A stretch of 64,000 nt of DNA from Candidatus Accumulibacter necessarius (GCA_017302435.1 JAFLDL010000005.1:62001-126000); one strand, 5' to 3'. Counted from the first letter of the stretch, positions 9,401 through 18,127 are shown. Notes: generated by a model not told the origin, from the sequence alone. Translations and numbers: made by a program.

Positions 9401-10279
9401 ATGAACATCGGATTCATCGGTCTGGGGATCATGGGGCGCCCGATGGCGCTGAACCTGTTGCGCGGTGGTCACCCCATCACGGTCTGGGCGCGCCGTGCGG
9501 AGTCGATGCAACCCCTGCTCGACGCTGGCGCGAGTGCTGCGGCGAGTCCGGCTGCGCTGGCGGCGGTGGTTGATTTGGTGATCTCGATGGTCGCCGATGC
9601 GCCCGATGTCGAACAGGTGATGCTCGGCGAGCAGGGGGTGGCGAGCGCCGGCAGGGCCGGGCAGGTGGCCGTCGACATGAGCACGATCCGGCCGGCAGCC
9701 GCGCGCGACATCGCCGCCCGCCTGCTTGAAAGAGGCATCGATTTCCTCGATGCCCCGGTTTCGGGTGGCGAGGTGGGCGCGGTTGCCGGGACGCTGTCGA
9801 TCATGGTCGGCGGCAGCGAGGCCGCTTTCGCGACCGCGCGCCCGGCTTTTGCGTGCATGGGCAAGAACATTGTGCACGTCGGCGATTCGGGTGCCGGGCA
9901 GGTGGCCAAGGCGGCAAACCAGATCGTCACCGGGGTCGGCGTGCTGACCGTTGCCGAGGCGCTCAACTTCGCGGCGAAAAGCGGGGTTGACCCGGCCCGG
10001 GTGCGCGAGGCGCTGCTCGGCGGTTTCGCCTATTCGAAGATTCTCGAGAATCACGGCCAGCGCATGCTCGACCGCAACTTCAAGCCCGGCTTCAAGTCCT
10101 GGATGCACCAGAAGGACATGAACATCGTCATGCAGAGCGCGCACGAGCTGGGCCTGTGCCTGCCAGTGTCGGCGGCGACGGCCCAGATGTACAACGCGAT
10201 GGTCGGCTCGGGTCTCGGTGAGGAGGATTCGATTGCCATCCTCAAGCTGCTCGAGCGGCTGTCGGGTGGAGAGAACTGA
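9401..10279 (+). CDS. Beta-hydroxyacid dehydrogenase (2-hydroxy-3-oxopropionate reductase-like)
   Basis: 292 residues. The N-terminal dinucleotide motif GFIGLGIMGRPMALNLL, substrate-binding DAPVSGGEVGA and catalytic-lysine region GAGQVAKAANQ are diagnostic of the HIBADH/GarR/GlxR family. The likely reaction is NAD(P)H-dependent reduction of tartronate semialdehyde to D-glycerate. It ends in a one-base TGATG overlap with a paralogous gene, so the two are translationally coupled. The RBS is GGGGAAG. Confidence 0.88.
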   Translation: MNIGFIGLGIMGRPMALNLLRGGHPITVWARRAESMQPLLDAGASAAASPAALAAVVDLVISMVADAPDVEQVMLGEQGVASAGRAGQVAVDMSTIRPAAARDIAARLLERGIDFLDAPVSGGEVGAVAGTLSIMVGGSEAAFATARPAFACMGKNIVHVGDSGAGQVAKAANQIVTGVGVLTVAEALNFAAKSGVDPARVREALLGGFAYSKILENHGQRMLDRNFKPGFKSWMHQKDMNIVMQSAHELGLCLPVSAATAQMYNAMVGSGLGEEDSIAILKLLERLSGGEN

Positions 10280-11154
10280 TGCAGCTTGGCTTCATCGGCC
10301 TCGGCGTCATGGGCCGGCCGATGGCGCTGCATCTGCGGCGCGCAGGTCATCCGGTGGCGGTATGGGCGCGGCACTCGGCATCATGCCGGCCCTTGCTCGA
10401 AGCCGGCGCAGTCAGCTGTGGCAGCGCGGCGGCGGTCGCCCGGCGTTCACAGGTGGTGTTCACGGTCATTACCGCCGGATCCGACGTCGAGCAGGTGACC
10501 TTCGGCGAGGACGGCCTGGCCGAAGGGTTTGCCGCCGGCTCGATCCTCGTCGACATGAGCACCATCGCGCCGGAAATGGCGCGTTCGCTGGCGCAGCGTC
10601 TGTCGCTGCACGGCGTCGACATGCTCGATGCGCCGGTCTCCGGCGGTGAGCAGGGCGCCATCGCCGCGACGCTGGCGATCATGGTCGGTGGCCAGGCGAC
10701 GGCACTCGAGCGCGTGCGGCCGCTCCTCGAGTTGCTGGGCCGGAAGATCGTGCATGTCGGCGACAACGGCGCCGGGCAGGTGGCGAAAGCATGCAACCAG
10801 ATGGTGATGGTCGCCGCCATTCAGGCGGTTGCCGAGGCGCTGCACTTCAGTCGCACGGCCGGTGCCGATCCGGTGAGGGTGCGGCAGGCACTGGCCGGTG
10901 GCTCGGCCGGCAGCCGGGTGCTCGAAGTGATGGGCAGGAAAATGGTTGAGCGCGACTTTGACGCCGGCGTCGAAGCACGCCTGCATCACAAGGACTACGC
11001 CGCAGTGATCGCCGAAGCGCATCGCCTTGGCGTGCCGCTGCCGGTTTCCGGCCAGGTTGGCCAGCAGCTCAATGCCTTGATGGCCATGGGCTGGGGGTCG
11101 TCCGACACGGCAACCCTGTTGCGGGTTCTCGAAGCTGGCAGGCAAAGCCGGTGA
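10279..11154 (+). CDS. Beta-hydroxyacid dehydrogenase, tandem paralogue
   Basis: 291 residues, clearly homologous along its full length to the preceding gene: GFIGLGVMGRPMALHL, DAPVSGGEQGA and GAGQVAKACNQ are at matching positions. Divergence is mostly in the C-terminal helical domain, where substrate specificity lies in this family. The start codon overlaps the upstream stop. The next gene's GTG start overlaps this gene's end by 4 bp, so all three form one operon. Confidence 0.87.
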   Translation: MQLGFIGLGVMGRPMALHLRRAGHPVAVWARHSASCRPLLEAGAVSCGSAAAVARRSQVVFTVITAGSDVEQVTFGEDGLAEGFAAGSILVDMSTIAPEMARSLAQRLSLHGVDMLDAPVSGGEQGAIAATLAIMVGGQATALERVRPLLELLGRKIVHVGDNGAGQVAKACNQMVMVAAIQAVAEALHFSRTAGADPVRVRQALAGGSAGSRVLEVMGRKMVERDFDAGVEARLHHKDYAAVIAEAHRLGVPLPVSGQVGQQLNALMAMGWGSSDTATLLRVLEAGRQSR

Positions 11155-11645
11155 GACGAGGTCTGATCATCCTGTCGATTGCCTTGTTGAGCGCTTGTGC
11201 GGGTCTTGGCGGCCTGTCGCAGAAGCCCGAAGTCAGCGTGGCCGGCCTGAAACTGGTGCAGGTCGGCGTGTTCGAACAACGCTTCATTCTCAAGTTGCGC
11301 GTCCAGAACCCCAACGATGTGGAATTGCGGATCAACGGCCTCAGTGTCGAAGTCGAATTGAACGGACAGCCATTCATTACCGGCCTGTCGGACAAGGGCG
11401 TCACCGTCCCGCGTTTCGGCGAAGCGGTACTTGATGTGATGGCCACCAGCACCCTGGGGAGCGCGCTGAAACAGTTGCGCGAGTTGCAGAAGGGTGGCCG
11501 CGAGCGTATCGACTACCGGATCGTCGGCCGTCTCAACCTCTCCGGGATCGGCACTGTGCCCTTCGAGCGACGCGGCGATCTGCAGATGCCGGCGGTCGTC
11601 AGTCCATTGCGAAAGCCCTTGCCTCCCGGGACCCAGGGAACGTGA
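11151..11645 (+). CDS. LEA14-like (LEA type 2) lipoprotein
   Basis: 164 residues from a GTG start overlapping the upstream stop codon. The N-terminus is a short lipoprotein signal with lipobox LLSAC. The body has the LEA14/WHy-type beta-sandwich signature (LRVQNPNDVELRINGLSVEVE), found in water-stress proteins and in bacterial outer-membrane lipoproteins of unknown role. It is translationally coupled to the dehydrogenase pair, but no functional link is obvious. Confidence 0.8.
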   Translation: MRRGLIILSIALLSACAGLGGLSQKPEVSVAGLKLVQVGVFEQRFILKLRVQNPNDVELRINGLSVEVELNGQPFITGLSDKGVTVPRFGEAVLDVMATSTLGSALKQLRELQKGGRERIDYRIVGRLNLSGIGTVPFERRGDLQMPAVVSPLRKPLPPGTQGT

Positions 11646-11776
11646 GGACTGGCATCCCGGTGCCTGACTGGCGGCTCTCCGGGTGGGTGCCCGATTGGCG
11701 GACAGCGCGTCCGCCGCCTGGGGCCGGCGAGGCTGGTGGACGGCAGTCCCGGCTCCGGGGCAGCCCCGCCTGGAAA

Positions 11777-11995
11777 TCAGTCGACAGGAATGATCAGCTT
11801 GTCCCAGCCGGAACCATTGTCGTCGCTGTTGGGTCTGCCGCGACGGGCGAGCATGGCGAGACGCGTTTCGACGTCGGCGATGGCCTCCCTGGTGACGTTA
11901 AGTGTGCGGCGCTCGCTGCCGCAGCGGCGTTCTGCCATGCCAGCCGGTGGCCCGGATGAACTCTGGCGTCGATCGGTTCCTCGTTGCGCGTGCAT
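11777..11995 (-). CDS. Small hypothetical protein with two RRxG(S/T)(D/E)RR motifs
   Basis: 72 residues, ATG at 11995 after a GAGGAG Shine-Dalgarno. Two repeats of a basic motif (QRGTDRRQ and ERRCGSERR) precede a helical stretch and the tail GWDKLIIPVD. It starts 3 bp after the stop of a 34-codon frame that itself starts 22 bp after the Hsp70 stop, so the three may form one transcript. No family was recognised. Coding status rests on the RBS, spacing and protein-like composition. Confidence 0.5.
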   Translation of the reverse strand: MHAQRGTDRRQSSSGPPAGMAERRCGSERRTLNVTREAIADVETRLAMLARRGRPNSDDNGSGWDKLIIPVD

Positions 11996-11998
11996 TGC

Positions 11999-12103
11999 TC
12001 ACTCCTCGAAAATCATCACCTGCTTCGGGGGGCGCCAGCCGGGCGACACGGGTTTGGCAACCCTGGTGATCCTGTGTCCGGCCACAACGCGATAGTGTCT
12101 CAC
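11999..12103 (-). CDS. Putative 34-residue small protein downstream of Hsp70
   Basis: A GTG-started frame of 34 codons ending in KQVMIFEE, placed 22 bp after the Hsp70 stop codon and 3 bp before the ATG of the next small gene. The composition is basic at the start and acidic at the very end. The only support is its position between two collinear frames and the RBS for the next gene embedded in its last codons. No homologue was recognised. Confidence 0.35.
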   Translation of the reverse strand: MRHYRVVAGHRITRVAKPVSPGWRPPKQVMIFEE

Positions 12104-12125
12104 AAGGGCGGACCGAGCGGGCTGT

Positions 12126-14903
12126 TTACGATGCCCTGTTTTCGCCGATCAGCCGCAGTCCGGCCGGCAGGGACTCGCCAAACGCACGGCGTTCATCGGC
12201 CTTGTCGAGTTCGATCACGGTCCTTACCTGGGCGACCCAGCTGGCGCTGGCGTTGATCGTTGCCAGGCGGGCCAGCGTCGCTTCGCGCGCGTCTTCCGGC
12301 AGGTCGCGCGTGCGGTCGCCGGTCAGGCGGGCGATCTGCGTGGCAGCGAAAGCGGCCGGCTCGACCTTCTTCCAGTCGCTCGCGAGCACGGCTTCCAGCC
12401 AGCGGCGGGCGACCTCGGGCGGTACCACCTGGTGGGCGCTGCCGTAGAGCGACTGGCGCGCGCCGAGGCGGCCGAGCGCCCACCAGCCAAGCGGCTTCTC
12501 CGAAGCCTTGCGCAGCCGCTCGAGCAGCCAGTCGCCGACCTCGACCTTACGCTCGATCGGCAGCCTTTCGAGTGAGGCGACCAGCCGCAGCATGTCGTCG
12601 TGGCTGCCGGCAATGGCTGCTGGCAGGCGGCTGCGGGTTTTCGTCGGCTCGCTGCGCAACCAGGGAGCGAGTTCGGCGAGGAGTTTTTCCTGGATGCCGG
12701 GCGGCAGGCCACCGGCGGCGCGCCGCCAGAGCGTCCACCATTCCGACCAGTTCTGGCTTTCGTTGGCGTACTGGATCCCCTGCGGAAGAATCTCGCACAG
12801 CTGTTCTATCCGCCACTCGTCGAGCGCATCGCCGAGACCCGGGCGGAGGCAGAAGCCAGCGAGGTTGAGCCATAGCCGTTCGTGCTCCGGCGAGCGCCGC
12901 CGACGCCGTGCGCGCTGCATCAGGGCGTCGAAGAGCGCGCGCAGCACGGGCATCTCCCATTCGTCGCGCTTGCCAAGCAGATGCTCGAGCTGGCCACGCA
13001 GGCGCCGGACCTCCTTGCTGTCCACCGGCTGCGAGCTGGCTCCGAAGATACGTTCGACCCACTGCACGGCGTCGGCAAAGCGTGCCGGCAGAGTCGGCGA
13101 CGCCAGCGCTTCGCTGGCGCCCGCGCCGCGCAGCTGGAACTCGAGCAACCAGCGGCGAGCGGCATCCTCGCTGCTGACGCAGTGCAGCTCGAGGGTGCCG
13201 ACTTCGGTCATCGAGGTGGTCAGTTGCACCCGCACCTCGCGCTGGCTGCTGCCAGCCGGCGCCTGGACGACGGTGGCGATCGGCGGCAGGCGGACGAATT
13301 CGTCTTCGTCGAGCGTCGCGATCTGGCCCGGGAGGTAACTCGTATCGGCCACCGACGACGCCAGGTGGAAGCGCACCGGTTGCCCCAGGCGCAAGCTGAA
13401 GCGTCGTTCGGGCAGCGGGATTTCGTGCCCTTCCTCGCTGCCGCGCGGCAGCAGGCAGATGCCGCGCCGCGGCTGCGCCTGCTCCTCAAGCACCAGGAAG
13501 TAGCTGCGCGCCGAGCCGCCACCGATCCGTCGCCCGTGACCCTGGCGAACGAGCGCGTAAGCGACCGCCCCACGCGCGACGGCCACATCGGGATTCTCGT
13601 TGTGCAGAACCCGCAGCGCCGCGCCGCGCCAACTGGCGAGGGTTTGCTGCAGGCGCTCGGCGAGGGCATCGGCACGAAAAACCCCGCCATTCAGCAGCAG
13701 CGTGTCGGGAACCGGCATCTCCTGCCGCTCGCCGGTGTCGGGCAGCGCCTGGCGCGCTGCTGCCGCGTGTCGTCGGAGGAAGGCGGCGACATGGCGGGTG
13801 ATCGCCGGATCGGCGGGGTAGGGCAGGCCGAACTCGACGATTGCCGCCCGCCGCTGCTGCAGCGGTTCATCGGGGGCGACGCGCGGAAAGAAGCCATCGA
13901 CCAGGACCTGCCGCGCTTCATCGCGCTGCAGTTCGACCGTGCGGGCGCCGCCGATCAGCCGCGCGCCGCCACCCAGCAGCGTCAGCAACACGGCCTCCGG
14001 TGCGCCCGTCGTCAGCAACTGTTCCTTGGCGGCGCGGCAGCGCGCCGTCAGTTGCGAAAAGCGCGCCGCCGACAGACGGCCTTCGCTGGCCGGCAGCCGC
14101 GACTCGACTAGATGGGCCAGCGCGAGGTCCATGTTATCGCCACCGAGCATCAGGTGATCTCCGACACCGATGCGGGTGAGGGTGGGCTCGCCGTCGGTGA
14201 TCGCGATCTGGATCAGCGTCAGGTCGGTGGTCCCGCCGCCAACATCGCAGACCAGCAGCAGTCGTGTTTCCGACAGTTCCCCGGCGAGTTGCTGCTGATG
14301 ACGGAACAGCCAGTCGTAGAACGCTGCCTGCGGCTCTTCGAGCAGCCGTAGATTGGGCAGGCCGGCCTGGCGTGCGGCGGCAAGCGTCAGCGCGCGGGCG
14401 CCTTCGTCGAACGAAGCGGGAACGGTCAGGATCACCTGCTGCTGTTCCAGCGGCGCCTTCGGAAAACGGTGCAGCCAGGCGGCGCGGACGTGCGCCAGGT
14501 AGCTGGCGCTGGCGCCGACCGGTGAGACTTTGTCGACCTCGTCTTCAGCGCCCCACGGCAGAATAGCCGCCAGGCGGTCGACCGCGGCATGCGACAGCCA
14601 GCTCTTCGCGCTGGCCACCAGGCGACCGGGGACCTGTGCGCCGAGATCGAGCGCCAGGCGGCCGGTGATCACCGGCTCGCCGCTCGCCGCCGTGCTCCAC
14701 GGCAGTTGCAGCTCGCCGGGGCTGATCTCACCGGCGGCCGGATGGTAGCGTACCGACGGCAGCAGCGGTCGCGCCGCAACCTGGCCGGGACCGACCAGTT
14801 GCTCGATTTCGAACAGTTCGACCTGCTGCTTGCCGGGCGCGCTGTAGGCGACGACGGTATTGCTGGTGCCGAGGTCGATGCCGACGATGTACGGTTTTCT
14901 CAT
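12126..14903 (-). CDS. Large Hsp70-family chaperone-like protein
   Basis: 925 residues, far longer than DnaK. The N-terminal ATPase domain has phosphate-1 motif GIDLGTSNTVVAY (from residue 8), phosphate-2 VCDVGGGTTDLTLI and an adenosine motif-like LLNGGVFRADAL. The substrate-binding half is divergent, and the C-terminal third is an alpha-helical region resembling the DUF3731-type extension of proteobacterial giant Hsp70 homologues. In other genomes these often pair with a DUF2760 protein. None is present here, but two small frames follow. An ATPase chaperone is likely; clients are unknown. Confidence 0.85.
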   Translation of the reverse strand: MRKPYIVGIDLGTSNTVVAYSAPGKQQVELFEIEQLVGPGQVAARPLLPSVRYHPAAGEISPGELQLPWSTAASGEPVITGRLALDLGAQVPGRLVASAKSWLSHAAVDRLAAILPWGAEDEVDKVSPVGASASYLAHVRAAWLHRFPKAPLEQQQVILTVPASFDEGARALTLAAARQAGLPNLRLLEEPQAAFYDWLFRHQQQLAGELSETRLLLVCDVGGGTTDLTLIQIAITDGEPTLTRIGVGDHLMLGGDNMDLALAHLVESRLPASEGRLSAARFSQLTARCRAAKEQLLTTGAPEAVLLTLLGGGARLIGGARTVELQRDEARQVLVDGFFPRVAPDEPLQQRRAAIVEFGLPYPADPAITRHVAAFLRRHAAAARQALPDTGERQEMPVPDTLLLNGGVFRADALAERLQQTLASWRGAALRVLHNENPDVAVARGAVAYALVRQGHGRRIGGGSARSYFLVLEEQAQPRRGICLLPRGSEEGHEIPLPERRFSLRLGQPVRFHLASSVADTSYLPGQIATLDEDEFVRLPPIATVVQAPAGSSQREVRVQLTTSMTEVGTLELHCVSSEDAARRWLLEFQLRGAGASEALASPTLPARFADAVQWVERIFGASSQPVDSKEVRRLRGQLEHLLGKRDEWEMPVLRALFDALMQRARRRRRSPEHERLWLNLAGFCLRPGLGDALDEWRIEQLCEILPQGIQYANESQNWSEWWTLWRRAAGGLPPGIQEKLLAELAPWLRSEPTKTRSRLPAAIAGSHDDMLRLVASLERLPIERKVEVGDWLLERLRKASEKPLGWWALGRLGARQSLYGSAHQVVPPEVARRWLEAVLASDWKKVEPAAFAATQIARLTGDRTRDLPEDAREATLARLATINASASWVAQVRTVIELDKADERRAFGESLPAGLRLIGENRAS

Positions 14904-15075
14904 TTTCTTCAGAGTGTGTCACAAAGACGGCTGCAGGAGGGATGAGCGATCGGGGGCGGCCGCCGCGAACGGGACAGACGGCCGTTTGCCCGGCCAGGAT
15001 CGCGCTCAGCTTTCGCCGGTGCGCTGACGCTCGTCCTTCCGGGCGGAGGTGCTTCATGGTCGCGTCGGCCTGGTG

Positions 15076-16164
15076 TCACGGGACCATCGCCAGAAAGACA
15101 AAGACTGCGAAGACCACCAGGTGAACCGCCCCCTGGAGGATTGTGGCGCGGCCTCCGGACAGGGTCATTGAGGTCAGCAACAACGTCAGCGCCAGCAGCG
15201 CCACCTCTTTGGCGGGCAGGCCAAGATCCAGCGGCAGATCAAGTGCGATGGCGGTCGCGGCGACTGCTGGAATGGTCAAGCCGATGGTGGCGAGCGTGGC
15301 GCCGAGCGCCAGGTTGAAGCTGGTCTGCATGCGGTCGCTGCGCGCTGCGCGGACGGCTGACATCGTTTCCGGCAGCAATACCATCATTGCGATGGCGATG
15401 CCCACCACGGCGTGCGGCATCCCCGCCGTATCGACCGCTGCCTGGATGGTTGGCGCCAGCACATTGGCGAGGCCGACAACGACGCCGAGAGAGACGAGCA
15501 GCAGGACCAGGCTGAGCAGCGCGGTGGCCGCCGAGGGTGGGATCGCGTGACTGTCTTCGGCCGCCGCGTTTTCGGGCAGGAAATAGTCGCGATGCCGAAT
15601 CGTCTGGACGAAAACGAAAACTCCCCACAGCACGAAGGAAACGACGCCGGCAAAGGCAAGTTGTGGCACCGAAAAGGTCGGCCCGGCCGTGGTCGAGGTG
15701 TAGCCGGGGAGCACCAGAGTCAGGGTGGTCAGGGTGGCCAGTACCGCCAGGGCAGGCGTGGTTCCCTCGACCCGGAAACCGATGGTCCGATGCCGGATGC
15801 TGCCCATCAGCAGGCAAAGACCGATGACGCCGTTGCAGACGATCATCACGGTCGCGAACACCGTGTCGCGTGCCAGAGTGGTGGCGTTCTCGCCGCCCGC
15901 CAGCATGATGGACACGATCAGCGACACCTCGATAATGGTGACTGCCACAGCCAGTACAAGTGATGCGAAGGGCTCGCCAACCCGGTGTGCGATCACTTCG
16001 GCGTGATGAACGGCAACCAGCACGGAGGCCAGCAAGGTGGAACCGGCAACGGCAGACAGCAACCATCCCTGGGCCAGCCCCCAGATCGCCGCGAGCAGGA
16101 TGCACGCCGCCACCGGCACGACGACACTCCAGACAGGGACGCTGGCAAACACTCGACGGGTCAT
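15076..16164 (-). CDS. Calcium/proton (sodium/proton) antiporter, ChaA/CAX family
   Basis: About 362 residues with roughly eleven hydrophobic segments. Two related halves each carry an acidic alpha-repeat motif typical of the CaCA superfamily (VTIIEVSLIVSIML in the first, MMVLLPETMSAVRAA in the second). Family members exchange cytoplasmic Ca2+, Na+ or K+ for protons. The ATG at 16164 gives a compact start before the first membrane segment; no good Shine-Dalgarno is visible, so the start is uncertain. It stands alone. Confidence 0.82.
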   Translation of the reverse strand: MTRRVFASVPVWSVVVPVAACILLAAIWGLAQGWLLSAVAGSTLLASVLVAVHHAEVIAHRVGEPFASLVLAVAVTIIEVSLIVSIMLAGGENATTLARDTVFATVMIVCNGVIGLCLLMGSIRHRTIGFRVEGTTPALAVLATLTTLTLVLPGYTSTTAGPTFSVPQLAFAGVVSFVLWGVFVFVQTIRHRDYFLPENAAAEDSHAIPPSAATALLSLVLLLVSLGVVVGLANVLAPTIQAAVDTAGMPHAVVGIAIAMMVLLPETMSAVRAARSDRMQTSFNLALGATLATIGLTIPAVAATAIALDLPLDLGLPAKEVALLALTLLLTSMTLSGGRATILQGAVHLVVFAVFVFLAMVP

Positions 16165-16408
16165 AGGAGGTATCCCAAGGTTGTCTTCAGCGCCGCGATG
16201 CACTGCGCCCGGAAGGAATGGCGTTCGGATCACTGATGGACATCGTTTGGCGTACAGGGGCGAGCTGTCGGGTGGCAGATGACGGATGCTTCAACGTAGA
16301 TTGTGCGCTTCATGAAGGCACTTCTGGCTTAGAAAACGGTGGCCTGCAGGCGATTGTCTTGGTGCGGGCGGCTTGGCAAGAGGAAGGACTTTACCCCGGG
16401 ATTGCCGC

Positions 16409-16661
16409 TTGCGCTACACAGGGGACAAAACCAGGCGGCAGGTGAAGAAGCGTGGACTGGATTTCGCCGATGCGGGAAAAGCCCTTGCCGGGCCTTTGCT
16501 ACGGATCGATGATTCTCGAGTAGACCACGGCGAGCAGCGCATGATCGGCATCGGCCTTCTGGCCCGGTGGTGTTGATCGTGCCTGTGGAATCGGACGAGG
16601 CAATCCGCATCATTTCCCTGCGCAAGGCGGACAGCAATGAAACGGATCTCTTCGATCAAAA
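16409..16661 (+). pseudogene. BrnT-type toxin remnant, frameshifted
   Basis: Translation from a TTG at 16409 reads RYTGDKTRRQVKKRGLDF then DHGEQRMIGIGLLARW, matching the core of BrnT ribonuclease toxins. The frame then stops at 16574-16576, and the expected tail (EAIRIISLRKADSNETDLF) continues in another frame from 16567. The gene therefore carries a frameshift near 16564-16575 and a degenerate start. It overlaps the BrnA-like remnant, as intact brnT overlaps brnA. The end coordinate is approximate. Confidence 0.7.
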
Positions 16662-16960
16662 CGCAGGCTACTTCGGACGACGCGCCGAAGCTCACGCCAG
16701 CGGACTTCGATCGCGCCCGGCCGCGAATCGCCGGCAGCGAGGTCAGCCGCGCCGAGTGGCAGGCCGCGGTGCGCCAACGCGTCGGCAAGTTGCAGATCAA
16801 CATCATGCTCGACGCGCCAATCGTCGAACACTTCAAGGCGCTGGTTGGTGAGCGTGGCTAGCAGACGATCATCAACGACACCCTTCGCCGCGTCATCGAA
16901 AGCGGTCACCTCGAAGCCGACCTGCGGCAGGTCATTCGCGAAGAACTCGCGCGGCGCTGA
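16637..16960 (+). pseudogene. BrnA-type antitoxin with in-frame amber codon
   Basis: From the ATG at 16637 the frame reads a BrnA-like antitoxin with KLTPADFDRARPRI and a ribbon-helix-helix region (KLQINIMLDAPIVEHFKAL). It is interrupted by TAG at 16859-16861, where the family has an aromatic residue in G(Y/W)QT. The same frame continues to TGA at 16958 with NDTLRRVIESG and REELARR, the expected antitoxin C-terminus. A single substitution (such as TAC to TAG) would explain it. Confidence 0.75.
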
Positions 16961-17049
16961 AGAGACTGGCCGTCCAGAGGAGATGTGCCCGCTTTCGACG
17001 GCGAAGCAAAGCCGCGGCCAGGCGAGGGCGGCACCGGCTCCTGCGCCGA

Positions 17050-17226
17050 AGGGCAGGCCAGTATCGAGCATCGGTTCACAGCAGGCCGAAGGCCTGGGAT
17101 TGGACACGTCAGTACGGCGCAGAGATCGACGATTGCCGCCACCCCAGGCTGCCTCAGCTCGGCCTGCGCTGGGAGTCGCCCAGGCAGGATTCCCGGCGCC
17201 ACGGGATCTACTTGACCCGTGGTCAT
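17050..17226 (-). pseudogene. Duplicated fragment of the ynbD phosphatase domain
   Basis: The minus-strand frame reads DPVAPGILPGRLPAQAEL and GVAAIVDLCAVLTCP, closely matching DPIAPRILLGRLPTQGEL and GVAAIVDLCAELPCP in the intact ynbD-like gene 2 kb away. Only about 55 residues at the start of the dual-specificity phosphatase domain are kept. The catalytic Cys region is absent and the frame then degenerates. It is a partial, diverged direct duplicate. Confidence 0.75.
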
Positions 17227-17261
17227 GCGACGGAGAAAACACGCCTGCCGATGGCGCCAAA

Positions 17262-17280
17262 GTGTCGGAAAATTTTACAC
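17262..17280 (+). promoter_or_regulatory. Putative activator site upstream of PEP-CTERM gene
   Basis: An AT-rich stretch reads GTGTCGGAAAATTTTACAC, with imperfect dyad symmetry (GTGT...ACAC around AAAATTTT). It lies 49 bp upstream of a sigma-54 promoter. This fits an enhancer-type site for a response regulator such as PrsR, which is inferred from position only. Confidence 0.35.
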
Positions 17281-17284
17281 TTGC

Positions 17285-17308
17285 TGCCTTGCCTTGCCTT
17301 GCCTTGCC
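17285..17308 (+). repeat. Pentanucleotide microsatellite (TGCCT)4.8
   Basis: Nearly five perfect TGCCT units lie between the putative activator site and the sigma-54 promoter of the PEP-CTERM gene. Slippage would change spacing in 5-bp (half-turn) steps. Confidence 0.85.
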
Positions 17309-17328
17309 AGTCATGGGTTTGCACTGTG

Positions 17329-17344
17329 TGGCATGTTCCTTGCG
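17329..17344 (+). promoter_or_regulatory. Sigma-54 (RpoN) -24/-12 promoter
   Basis: TGGCATGTTCCTTGCG matches TGGCACG-N4-TTGC, with GG and GC exactly 12 bases apart, 55 bp upstream of the PEP-CTERM start codon. PEP-CTERM genes in Betaproteobacteria are often under PrsK/PrsR with RpoN. Confidence 0.65.
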
Positions 17345-17398
17345 TTTGCCCTGCCGGAACAAATTGTTCATGTCCATTCAGGGAGAATCATTTTGGGA

Positions 17399-18127
17399 AT
17401 GACGAAGATGGCCGCGATTCTCGCGGGGGTCGGCTTGCTGGCCAGCGGTGCAGCGCAGGCGACGCTGCATGACCGCGGTGGCGGTCTGATCTACGACGAC
17501 GTGTTGAAGATCACCTGGCTCAAGGATGCCAACTATGCCCAGACCAGCGGCTACGACGACGATGGAAACATGGACTGGAGCGCGGCCAAGGCTTGGGCAG
17601 CTGGCCTCAGCTACTTTGACAGCGTGCGCAACGTCACCTGGACCGACTGGCGTCTGCCGACGCTGGGCCCGATAGGTGCCAGTTTCAATTACAACTGGAG
17701 CAACAACGGGACAACTGATGTGGGCACCGGCAATACCAGCCAGAATTCCGAGATGGCCTACATGTTCTACGTTAACCTCGGCCTAAAGGGGTATTGCACG
17801 CCGGATAACCCGAACCCGAGTTCCTGCACCTGGCAGTGGGGAGGTGGAGTTGGAGCCGGTCCGACTGCTCCCTTCGACAATGTGGTACCCGACGAGTATT
17901 GGTCCGATACGGCGTACGCGCCGGATCCGGCCAACCTGGCCTGGATGTTCGACTTCGACTATGGCGACCAGCTTGGCTACTTTGGCGGGGCGTATGCCTG
18001 GGCGGTTCGCCCCGGCGATGTCGCCGCCGCTGGGGAGGTGCCGGAGCCGATGTCGCTTGCCCTGTTCGGGGCGGGATTGGCCGGCTTGGCGCTGGGGCGG
18101 CGGCGTCGATCCTTGGGCGCTTTGTAG
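17399..18127 (+). CDS. PEP-CTERM protein with DUF1566-like domain
   Basis: 242 residues. A signal peptide (MTKMAAILAGVGLLASGAAQA) is followed by a DUF1566/Lcl-like region: ITWLKDANYA, NVTWTDWRLPT and, near the end, EYWSDTAYAP and YAWAVRPGD. The C-terminus is a textbook exosortase sorting signal, VPEPMSLALF plus a hydrophobic helix and GRRRR. The product should be exported, processed by exosortase/EpsH and placed in the cell surface or extracellular matrix. A sigma-54 promoter lies 55 bp upstream. The longer in-frame start at 17219 is rejected because it precedes the promoter. Confidence 0.85.
   Translation: MTKMAAILAGVGLLASGAAQATLHDRGGGLIYDDVLKITWLKDANYAQTSGYDDDGNMDWSAAKAWAAGLSYFDSVRNVTWTDWRLPTLGPIGASFNYNWSNNGTTDVGTGNTSQNSEMAYMFYVNLGLKGYCTPDNPNPSSCTWQWGGGVGAGPTAPFDNVVPDEYWSDTAYAPDPANLAWMFDFDYGDQLGYFGGAYAWAVRPGDVAAAGEVPEPMSLALFGAGLAGLALGRRRRSLGAL

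Noticed and set aside
12882-14111. 409-codon plus-strand frame opposite the Hsp70 gene
   Set aside because: It is a GC-rich antisense shadow; the minus strand encodes clear Hsp70 motifs over the same bases.
17219-17398. Longer N-terminus for the PEP-CTERM protein starting at 17219
   Set aside because: It would start upstream of the sigma-54 promoter and translate the microsatellite; the ATG at 17399 gives a normal signal peptide.
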